A stretch of 64,000 nucleotides of DNA from Callaeas wilsoni (lineage: Eukaryota > Chordata > Aves > Passeriformes > Callaeidae): NCBI GenBank assembly GCA_013398955.1, contig VWPU01017525.1, positions 1-64,000 on the forward strand. Reading direction: 5' to 3'. Under the pieces are notes generated by a model. It ran no database searches and was not told where the DNA came from. It worked only from the letters and a program-made list of their open reading frames with translations. Positions 55,931-64,000 of the stretch are shown here, piece after piece. The position numbers were made by a program, and so were the translations under genes. Numbering within the stretch: the stretch's first letter is position 1; every line of letters starts with the position of its first letter.

Positions 55931-55995
55931 TTTCATAGAACCATTGAAGTTGAAAAGACTTCCAAGATCTTTAACCTTTATTTCCATCGTCCAAG
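55931..55995 (-). mobile_element. Diverged CR1 LINE fragment
   Basis: TTTCATAGAACCATTGAAGT followed by TGAAAAGACTTCCAAGATCT matches, with several changes, the CR1 3'-end pattern of an octamer-like CATAGAA followed by TTGGAAAAGACCTCCAAGATC. It is old and short. Orientation is minus. Confidence 0.7.
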
Positions 55996-58900
55996 ATTAA
56001 GTTTGCGTTATTATTATGTTGGTTTTTTAAATATTTGAAGGTATTTACATATTAATAAATCAGAGCAGATAATTATAAAAAAGGTATTTGTAAGTTTATT
56101 TTAATATTAAATTTCAACAGTCCCAGTAAATCCAAATCAAGATTTTAAATGAAACATGAACCCCTTTATGTGCTTGGACTGTACCTATCAAAATAGTCTT
56201 TTTTGTTCCAGGGTATTCATATGTCTTTTTAAACACTTCCTGGCTTAAACCTTCAACTTTGCCAGTTCCAGAATGGGAGACTATAGGATTTTATTTTAAA
56301 GTATTGCCAGTACCACCTGATGTAAAAAACATGCAGGTGGGACTTAGTGCTTTTGACTGCATCGGTGTGGGTGTGAATAACAGGAGGAAATGAAAGCATC
56401 AATAAAGCAAGCAAAGAAAAAAAATGCAGAAAACTAGTGAAGTGTGGAAGAAGAGGCTGGAGGTAAGTGTTGCTGATCTGATAAACAGTATTTTCATAGT
56501 GTTTTAGGTCCTGTAGCAATGTAGGAATTGGAACATTTATTAGGAACCTATGGCTCAATTTATAAAGCTAAAGCTGAGCAGCAGAATCTTGCTCGAAGGC
56601 ATACAGCCCTTGTTGCAGTCATGGGGGCAGAACAGATTTAGGTCATTTTCCATGATGCAGTGATTTTAATTAACTATTTTGCTGCGTAAATTGGCTGAAC
56701 GTGAATGTTGAGGAGGCTGAAGTCCTAAAAAGTTTGAATGATAGGAGCTGCAACAAAGCCTTTTCTCAAAGTCCTCCTAGACCAAACCCCATGGGAGCTG
56801 GCTGTGAATAAACTGGGCTTAATCTCAAAATAGATAAATTATGTAAAATTATGTATAAAAACTATTATTATTGTATAATGTCAAATATGACTCACCATGC
56901 TGGAAGCCATTCAGAATTAGTTTGGAAATGTGACTGTGACATCTGTTATTGCTTGTTACAGGAAGTGCATTCTGTCACCTTGCTATTCATACATTACCTG
57001 GAGATTTTTTTCCAAGCAAGATTATTTACATCACTGATTGAGGATAGGGTTTTTTCCCATCTTTATTATAGGGATAATTGCTCCTTCCTTTGCAGTACCA
57101 CTTTTTTTCCCAACAGCAATTTAGAGAAGATATGGAAAATCTTTGGCAGCTAGTTCAAGGGTGGTTGGTGGGGATGAGTGAGATGAGAAGGCAGTGTATG
57201 CCTGGGAAGGGATAGAAAGTTTGCTGTAACTGAAGACTCAACCCTGCATTCATCACACATGTTCACTTCAGATCTGGAAGATGAGCTGTTTGCCACACCA
57301 CAGTGTTACAGAAGCACCTCCTGGAGATGCTGACAGGGGTTTGGTTGTTTTTGGGCTTAGGCTTTGTACTGCCTCATCGGCTGCTGCCCCGCAGCACCTG
57401 GCAGGGAAGGAGGTACGGTGCTGCTTCTTTGCTCTGTCTCCTGCTTTCTGAGCCTGTGGTGTGTTGACTAAGGTAAGGTGGAACAGCCAGGTGGGATCAC
57501 ACCCGTGTTTATGGGGCTGGACAGGCCCTCCCAGACTCCGGAAAAACTGCTGGCACTGCTTGTGCCTGATGAGCTGTGTCTCAAGAACTTTGTCTTGTCA
57601 CTGTGCCAAATCCACATGCTGAAGTCATCTGTGTTCCTCAGGGCCCACCGTGATGCTGCCCATCCTTGTGGAGACACAGCTTCTGTGTCTTGCCAAATTT
57701 CAGGACATCTGCTACAAACTCTCTCTCTCTAGCATAATCTGTGTATTTTAACAATATGGAGTGGCAAATGGTTTCACTTTGTTACTGCAACAAAGGTGAT
57801 GCTATCACAGTCACGGAGAGTCAGCTTTTCAGTCCAGTTTACCAGCACTGGGCTTTGGCCTGCCAGTTTTTGAAGTGATCTGCAAGACTGTGCTTTCAGA
57901 AGATGGAGAAAAAAGACAAGAGTTGTACTGATGTAAACAAAGTACCAACTGTCTTGATGATCTACACCAAAAGGTGCATTTTAACAGCCTCTGAGGTGAA
58001 GTAAACATCTAGGATTGGGGGAAAGAAGGACAAAACTTCTGCAGTGGCTCACATTAACTTACTGCTGCACTAAGCAATAAGAAAGACAGGGAAGACATCC
58101 TTAAGGAGAGAGCAGCTCTAATCTACCTGGCTCTCAGCCTTACTGTTTAAGGGTACGTGTCAGGTACCTATCAGTTGTACACTACTGAGCTGCAGTAGCT
58201 TCTGCTTTCACTCTCAACTGAAATGAAACTTAAACCAACAAGAAGTGGTTTTATTTACCCAAATAATTCCCAGTCAGTTGAGCATGGCCATTTGGACAAT
58301 TGGGATGTAATCTAGAACTACATACTCCCACATCCTCTGATGTGGTTCCTTAGCTGTAGAATAAATCCAACATTCAGAACAAGGTCTCTTAAAAAGCACT
58401 GACAGCTCTGGCTTTTAAATAAAGGATGGAGAGAGAAGAGTGTGATTGGTTTCTCTAGGTTCTTTCAATGGCTTTAAAGTGTTCATGGCACTAATGCAAG
58501 CAGAAGGCTGGATGTCAATAGACATGGTTATTTGCTCCCCTTACAGTTTTGGGGGAGCAGTATGACAGAGACTGAAGAGAAAAATGTTTTAAGTTTGAAA
58601 TACCCCAAGTGACCAACTAAGTGCAAGTGCTGCTTAAGTGTCTATGTAGGACACCTACTGTGATGTTAGACTGAAATTCTCATTTCAAATTAATATCTGA
58701 GATACTTTTTTATAACTCAATGCATTTTCACTAGACTTTAAAAAAAATATATTATGACCAATTAATACAGTAAAGAGCAATTGCCAGCAATCAAAGGAAA
58801 CTGAAGGCATTCTTCAGCCAAGGACACAGCTTTTTTCAGCCTAAACACCATTATATTAATATTGAAAGTTCTCCCTTCTCAGCTCAATTCAGAAGGCTAA

Positions 58901-59545
58901 GCCAGAAGCTGCGTCAGGACTGCACTCCCAGGACAACATTAGGCAGCAGTGAGAGGTGAAAGACAAACTACATAGTTCAAGGGGTAAAAAAAAAAGCCTC
59001 TATAGTCTTGACTAGGTCAGAAATGGGGCAAGTGCAGTACTGAGCCCATGCATAATGTGCATAATGCTCTCTGGGGAAAAGACAATGTTTCTGCACTCTA
59101 AGTAGTCCACCTAAATAGATAACACAGAAATTTTTGGAAGTGTACTGGCAAAGAGATGGCATAGTAACTGTTTTCCTGTTTGTTTTTCAAAATCCTGAGC
59201 AGGGCTGCACTGCCCTCTTGTGGTAATAAATGAGAACAACTAAAAACTGGATTTTTAATTTCATGTTTAACTTTCAGTATTCGTTATAAATACTTACAGA
59301 CTCAAAGAAATCCACATGAGAAAATGAGAACAATTATTACACACATAATAAAACAGCATTATTGATCTAAGTATATAGGATTTATAAAGGTTTCTATTTT
59401 TTTCTTTTAACTAGTCACAAAATTATTCCATTTGTAAGGACCCACCATGAATCTACTTTTCTTCTTTTGAAAAAGGCACTAAATTCCTAAGCAGTTCAAG
59501 AGCCATTAGGAAACAGAAAAGAAATGCTGTCATCCACATATTCAA

Positions 59546-59581
59546 ATATATATAGATATATATATAGAGATATATATATAT
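59546..59581. repeat. (AT)n/(GATA)-type microsatellite
   Basis: Alternating AT is broken by AGATAT and AGAGAT words. It is a simple repeat in the region 3' of SVIP. Confidence 0.9.
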
Positions 59582-59685
59582 GAGAAAAACTTTCTACATG
59601 AGGACTTAGAGGAAAGTTTAATGGTAGAGCTTGAAATAAGTATCAAAACCAGCACGTGGTCACCTGAGCTTGCTCAGGCCAGTCA

Positions 59686-59702
59686 CAGACAGACAGACAG
59701 AC
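59686..59702. repeat. (CAGA)n microsatellite
   Basis: Four CAGA units and a partial fifth are present. It is a simple repeat. Confidence 0.9.
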
Positions 59703-59803
59703 ATCAACTGAGCAGACAGTACACACATATTGACTGACTACACCAAAGGAGGCCACTTCCAGCTCACAGGAAGTCTTGACGGGAAGCAATAAAACACGCA
59801 TGG

Positions 59804-59827
59804 AAAACAAACAAACAAACAAAAAAA
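59804..59827. repeat. (AAAC)n / A-rich repeat
   Basis: Several AAAC units end in an A run. It is a simple repeat. Confidence 0.85.
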
Positions 59828-60030
59828 TTTGGCAAAACCATAGTGTTCAGAATTAGTTCTTAAATTTCTTAGTGAATGTTTCCACATCCGTTGTCCCACA
59901 ATGGCAAAGTACTGCTGAGTCTTCAGATGTGAACAGCAGAAGCCACAGGATGAGTAAGTGCCACTTGGCTGCAGAAACTGGCAAGTTATTGGCAGTAAAC
60001 ATCAATTATCTTCTCTTCAGAAGTCATGTG

Positions 60031-60045
60031 TTATCCAACCTGCCA
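60031..60045 (-). CDS. SVIP: SVIP last coding segment (15 nt): W-Q-V-G-stop
   Basis: On the minus strand a strong acceptor (pyrimidine-rich TTTTGTTTGTTTCTTTAG) is followed by TGG CAG GTT GGA TAA, giving Trp-Gln-Val-Gly and stop. Joined in phase 0 to the exon at 60853-60966 it makes the C-terminus G-G-L-R-W-Q-V-G, which parallels the G-G-L-R-W-x-V-x ending of mammalian SVIP. The exon continues as 3' UTR to the left. The very short coding part is easy to miss in automatic gene finding. The call rests on splice signals and on the conserved Trp after G-G-L-R. Confidence 0.85.
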   Translation of the reverse strand, partial: WQVG

Positions 60046-60852
60046 CTAAAGAAACAAACAAAACACATCTCAGATTTGTATGAAGATAAGGAAAAGAAAG
60101 GAAAAATCCCAAACTAAACAAACACCATAAGGTTGTCTAACTACAATAAATTCCCCATTCACCTTTAAATTCTCAATTCACCTTTTATCCAAGCAAGCAA
60201 TGGGCATGCAGTGTATCAGTGGCAACTTACACAAACTCCTGCCTCCTGAGTCATATACGGCAATGAGGGCAAGAGATGAAGGCTTACAAAGCCTGAGTTT
60301 CAATCATCAGATACAGCTGATACTGTTTTGGAGAGATTGTATTTCCTCATTAAATCTCTGCCTGGCCTTCTGAGGTAAAGTTTACCTTAGAATAGCAATA
60401 GTAGTAAACTTCATCCATATTTATGTCAACACTGTATGTTTCTTTTGTAATGAGAGACAGATACATAAACCCAAAACCATCGCCCTACTTAGTTCAAATG
60501 TTTTCTATAAGCTCTGAAGGAAGAGACAATCTGAACTGGCCCTGAAAAGGGACACTGAGTACAGGATAACACAGTGATGAGGTCCTCAATGCTGTAACAG
60601 TCATGCATCATAGATGTAGAAACTGGGAAGAAGAGGGGAAAAGGAAAAAGCTCTCTGCCATCCCTGCTGTCTTTCTGTCCTAGTGCTGAAGTCTCATTAA
60701 GAACACTGTATGATAATGACACATGCTTCCGTTTCTATTCCATTTCCCTTCCTTTTGGTTTTTCAAGTTACTCAATCTTCTACATGACAAAAAAGGATTT
60801 TCACAGTGAATATATGGACAGTTGAATCATATTGTTTCTTTTTTAAACTTAC
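60046..60852 (-). other. SVIP: SVIP last intron, 0.8 kb
   Basis: On the minus strand this runs from donor GTAAGT directly after the G-G-L-R codons to the acceptor before W-Q-V-G. If retained, translation would continue to a stop at about 60772, adding a different 26-residue tail. No repeats were recognised. Confidence 0.8.
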
Positions 60853-60966
60853 TCTCAGTCCTCCTTCTCCTCCAGGACGTGAAGCTGCCATTCTTCTTTC
60901 TATTTCTTCCTGTTTCTTTTTCTTCTGCTCTACAGAGTAAGCATTCTTAATACCTCGAGAGGAAGC
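60853..60966 (-). CDS. SVIP: SVIP coding exon: basic central region and C-terminal part
   Basis: This 114-base exon gives 38 codons, phase 0 on both sides, with acceptor TTTTCTCCCAG and donor GTAAGT. It begins A-S-S-R-G-I-K and continues with S-V-E-Q-K-K-K-K-Q-E-E-I-E-R-R-M, ending P-G-G-E-G-G-L-R. In SVIP the A-A-S-R-G-I junction and the P-P-P-E-G-G-L-R-like end are conserved. SVIP is a small (about 77-residue) myristoylated and palmitoylated protein that binds VCP/p97 at the ER and lysosomal membranes and restrains ER-associated degradation. The charged middle is predicted to be helical. Relative to my memory of the human protein the G-I-K-N-A-Y-S stretch and the four-lysine run differ, as expected for a bird. 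Confidence 0.92.
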
Positions 60967-63083
60967 CTGGGAGAAAACACATTTGAGTAAGACCAAGTTA
61001 GCTACTTTTCTGGAGAGAACCAAAATGCAAGTCTTGGCAACACTATTGTATGAACTGTGGTTTGCATGAAAAGACTGCAGCGCTTAGTAATACTACTATT
61101 ATATCAAGGTAGCCCTTTCAGGATATTTCCTCATTCTGTGAATTCTTGGTCCCATAGGTAAGTGAGAGTGTTTTTGTTTCACTTTGTTATTACATGCAAG
61201 TGAAGATATTTAATCCTCAGATGCAGAACCAGAACCTCCCTTCCCAGAAGTCCACAAATTTTTAGTGTCAAGGCCTACTCTTACGTTCACAAATGGGAGA
61301 GAAAAAGAGTTGTGTTAGTAGTGCTAACCCAGGCTGTGAAGAAGTTCAACTTTTAAACTGTGATCTGTGAGAAATACCCTGGGTGACAGTCTATCCTTCA
61401 AAATGTCACGGGGTGTGTGGGTAGCAGGAGTACCATGTGAAAAACCTGTTGTGAACTGCCTGCTTCACATCCTTGTGGGAACCGTTTAATGATGATCTAG
61501 ACTAGATGGCAGGAGTATCAGGATTACAGACAGTTAACACCATGAAAAAGAAATAGAAAAAAAAAGAAAATGTTTTAAAAAGTCATTCTTATCTAAGTTT
61601 AGGGTTATAATACCATAGCAGAAGTCACACAAAAGATGCTAGAATCTACCAAGGCAAAAGGGCAATGTTCTCACCTGGATTTCAAGGTCCCGACACTAAG
61701 CTCAGTTCTCAGTGGAGTACTAAGACAAATCTCACCACCAAATATCAACCTACTTACACCATTTGATCTCTGCCTCTTAGGAAACTGGCCTTCCAAGTGA
61801 GTCAGGTACCCAAACTGTCTGCAGCACCCCAAAAGGCAGAACAGCTCACATGACATCAGGAGGGATAATTAGCAGCTAAGAAGCATGTACAGGAAAACAC
61901 TAAGCAGAGAAGGAAGGACATCTGATCTACTCTCTTGTCCCCTAGATGTTTTATCTCTTTGTCTTCCGAGAAAACAAAAAGTAACAGAGAGTGATACTCC
62001 CATTTTTCTTTGTCAGCATAATGGGTCCCACAAAACTTCAAGGGCACCCACAACCCTAGCTGCTTCATTTCTTCTTCCTCTCAGGAAAGCTTTTTAGCCA
62101 GTTAAGAACTAGGTATTTCCTACAGTTATTCTTAAAACCCCTTTGTGACTGAAACCCATTTGTTTGATTGAAAATATCATGTGGATTGCTTTTAGTATGC
62201 AGAACGACACAAAATCAAGAATTTTAAGGAGTCTAACGCATCACTAAGGTGTTGCCCCAATTATTTACCAAACTCCCTTCAAATCGGGTCAACATGGTCC
62301 CCATGCATAATGGTCAATTCCTAATTCAATATGTAATGTCACTAATATTCACACAAATAACAATCCCTTCTCTTCACAGCTGAGCCGTGGTCTCTAAGAC
62401 ACACCATTCAAAATCTACAACAAGTAAAGACTATATACCATTAGCCTTTTTTAGAGGTATGTAAGGGAAAAAGCCAGGCTGGCTGTTCTGCTAGAACATT
62501 TGCATCCTACCTCTTCTAACTTTAAAGATATTGAAGCAGTTAAAGCTTGGCAACCTTAAAAAGACAAAAGACTAAGTTAATACTACATCTTTGCTGGAAT
62601 CTGAGCTGATAAACATGCTCAAACTGTTTCCTTGTCAATAAAACAGAACTTGCAAGTGCATAAAACCTGCATTTTTAAGAAAAGTACAAGCACCACTTGA
62701 AATTGCCACTGCAACAATTGTTTGACCACTCTGGTTTGAATACTTCTCCATCTCTTGTTTTCAAGTCTTAGAACAAGGAAAAAATAATGTTGAACTTGCT
62801 TTTCCAGTTCTTACGTTGTTTTATAAACTGCTGTAAAATATCTCCCATCCAAACAAGCTCGGTTACTTTGCAATGATCTTAGAGCACCTACCTAGCTGTG
62901 AAATCCTTAATATATATAAAAAAGGTATAAATGTACAACATTAATACTACTAGGAAAGTACTTAATGACAATTCCCACAACCCAAACACGATATCCAGTG
63001 TTACCAAAGATGCAACAGCCATTGTCCCCATAAACCAGTTATCTAAAAATAATTTCAATAAATGACATTTTATCAGACATTAC
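60967..63083 (-). other. SVIP: SVIP intron, 2.1 kb
   Basis: On the minus strand this phase-0 intron lies between the VIM exon (donor GTAATG) and the central exon. The sequence is AT-rich, with short unrecognised open frames at 61671-62097. No repeat or RNA gene was recognised. Confidence 0.8.
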
Positions 63084-63134
63084 CTCCATCTGCCTCTTCT
63101 CAGCAGCTTCTGCTAGTTGTCTTCTTTTTATTTC
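63084..63134 (-). CDS. SVIP: SVIP coding exon: VCP-interacting motif
   Basis: This 51-base exon gives 17 codons: E-I-K-R-R-Q-L-A-E-A-A-E-K-R-Q-M-E. It contains the complete VCP-interacting motif pattern R-x5-A-A-x2-R (from the first Arg of K-R-R to the Arg before Q-M-E), which forms the helix that docks on the p97 N-domain and competes with gp78 and other VIM proteins. The acceptor on the minus strand is ATTTTATCTAG and the donor GTAATG. Phase is 0 at both ends. The preceding exon, with the Met-Gly lipid-modified N-terminus, is not visible. Confidence 0.93.
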
Positions 63135-63639
63135 CTAGATAAAATGTTAAAGACAGTGAAATTCTATTTTAATATAGTCTTTGCGTTCTTTTTAAAGTCT
63201 TAATTTTTAAGTAATGCGAACTCCCACAAAATGTCAACTTCAATTCAATTAGCATCATCTTCCCCTGCACTGCCAGCCTGCAAGAACGAAGTGTTTTTAG
63301 TGATTAATATGCCAGAAGAGCAGCTGCTGACATATGTACAGTCAAACCCCACCAGAAATCACTATTCAGCTCTTCTGCGCCTTCACTCAAAAAAACCGAG
63401 ACTGGGGCGAAGTGGAATGCAGTGCCTGAAACGTCCTTTTGGAGTCTGGAAAGGGGAATGAATGCTTGCTCTCCCAGGCGTCGCGGGCTCCTTTCCTTCT
63501 CGCCCATAAAATCCTCAGAGGAGGGGTACAAAGCACAGCGATAGGCTCTCACTCGCCTAGGAAAAATGTCACGCAGTGGAGGGTAGCTAGGAGCGAGCAT
63601 CACTAGGCAGTGGAGAAAAAAGCCCAGCTCTTCCTACTT
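63135..63639 (-). other. SVIP: SVIP intron 1 (3' part)
   Basis: This lies upstream (on the minus strand) of the VIM exon, without a recognisable coding exon. A 99-codon minus-strand frame (63304-63603) has an internal M-G-E-K-E-R that does not resemble the SVIP start. GC content begins to rise from about 63400. Confidence 0.6.
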
Positions 63640-64000
63640 CTTGTAACAATGGGCGCCATATTGGCCACAGTTATGCACTAACACGCCTCACGCGAAGGCC
63701 CCGGTCTCCTTCCAGCCACACAAGTGCCCACGCGTGACCCGCGGGGCAGCGCAGCAGCAGGTTCTGGGCCGCGGCCCCGACGTGCGGGGTGCCCCGGGCG
63801 GCCTCGGCCCCACAGTCCTCCCCAGCCCGGGCCGCGGCCGAAGGACGGGCTTCCTTCGCCCGGCACGGCCACTGCCTCCCGGGACACGGCAGCAGCCCCG
63901 CGGCGGGGCCCCCGTGTCGAGGAGGGAAGGTCACCGCCCCCTGCGCTGACCCTCAGCAAGGCGGCGCTGGGCGTCACTGATAAACAACGGGGGGACACGG
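63640..64000. promoter_or_regulatory. CpG island, probable edge of SVIP promoter
   Basis: GC and CpG density are very high from about 63670 to the window end, with many CGCG, GCGGCC and CCGCGG words, in contrast to the AT-rich rest. A YY1-type site, GCCATATT, lies at 63655-63662 inside GGGCGCCATATTGGCC. The island is 5' of the visible SVIP exons and is therefore the likely promoter or first-exon region of that gene. From 63664 to 64000 the minus strand has no ATG, so the start codon must be further right. The reported open frames here start at GTG or are GC-driven and are not genes. Confidence 0.7.

Larger units (their letters stand above)
54511..60030. other. Convergent intergenic region between GAS2 and SVIP
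   Basis: Both flanking genes end towards this interval, so it should hold their 3' UTRs and termination regions. It includes a CR1 scrap at 55931, a locally GC-rich part at 54640-54840 and another at about 57300-57730, and simple repeats at 59546-59827. On the minus strand, candidate SVIP polyadenylation hexamers are ATTAAA (59617-59622 on the plus strand as TTTAAT) and AATAAA (58250-58255 as TTTATT). Open frames of up to 134 codons (54542-54946) have no recognised similarity. Confidence 0.6.

Noticed and set aside
63304..63603. Minus-strand frame with an internal M-G-E-K-E-R as a possible SVIP start
   Set aside because: It does not resemble the Met-Gly-Leu-Cys N-terminus of SVIP and has no donor that joins the VIM exon in frame.
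63671..63998. Two minus-strand frames in the CpG island
   Set aside because: They begin at GTG, there is no ATG on that strand from 63664 to 64000, and the wording is GC-driven. They are not SVIP exon 1.

Overview
This is vertebrate, very probably avian, nuclear DNA from a draft assembly. It is AT-rich overall, genes are split by GT-AG introns, and there is a 473-base run of N. Fragments of the bird-type LINE CR1 occur, the clearest one ending in two copies of the CATAGAAT octamer. A short retroviral-type solo LTR is also present. The genus cannot be fixed from sequence alone.

Two protein-coding genes are supported, arranged tail to tail. GAS2 (growth arrest specific 2) runs left to right over most of the window. 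Five coding exons (2502-2643, 11692-11755, 16252-16396, 19625-19732, 53821-54039) join with matching phases into about 225 codons. They cover the second half of the calponin-homology domain, a Pro/Ser linker, the whole GAR (Gas2-related) domain and the C-terminus with its stop. The exons for the first roughly 89 residues lie left of the window. The last GAS2 intron is about 34 kb and holds most of the repeats and the assembly gap.

SVIP (small VCP/p97-interacting protein) runs right to left at the right end. Three exons are visible (63084-63134, 60853-60966, and a last coding segment of only 15 bases at 60031-60045). They contain the intact VCP-interacting motif and the C-terminus. The first SVIP exon, with the start codon, is not in the window. 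A CpG-rich block at about 63640-64000 is the likely edge of its promoter. GAS2 followed by convergent SVIP is the order I recall from human chromosome 11p14, which supports both calls.

Repeats and oddities in the big GAS2 intron include an exact 43-bp tandem duplication, a nearly complete CR1 3' end plus smaller CR1 scraps, an A/C-rich tract whose complement is G-rich, two perfect inverted repeats, and a minus-strand solo LTR with 6-bp target duplications. The LTR sits beside a roughly 0.9-kb CpG-rich block of unknown origin. The two genes have no shared pathway that the sequence shows: GAS2 is an actin/microtubule cytoskeleton protein and SVIP is a membrane-anchored p97 cofactor of ER-associated degradation. 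I found no operon, CRISPR array, tRNA, rRNA or convincing new system. The most useful leads are the CpG-rich LTR neighbourhood and the SVIP gene ends.
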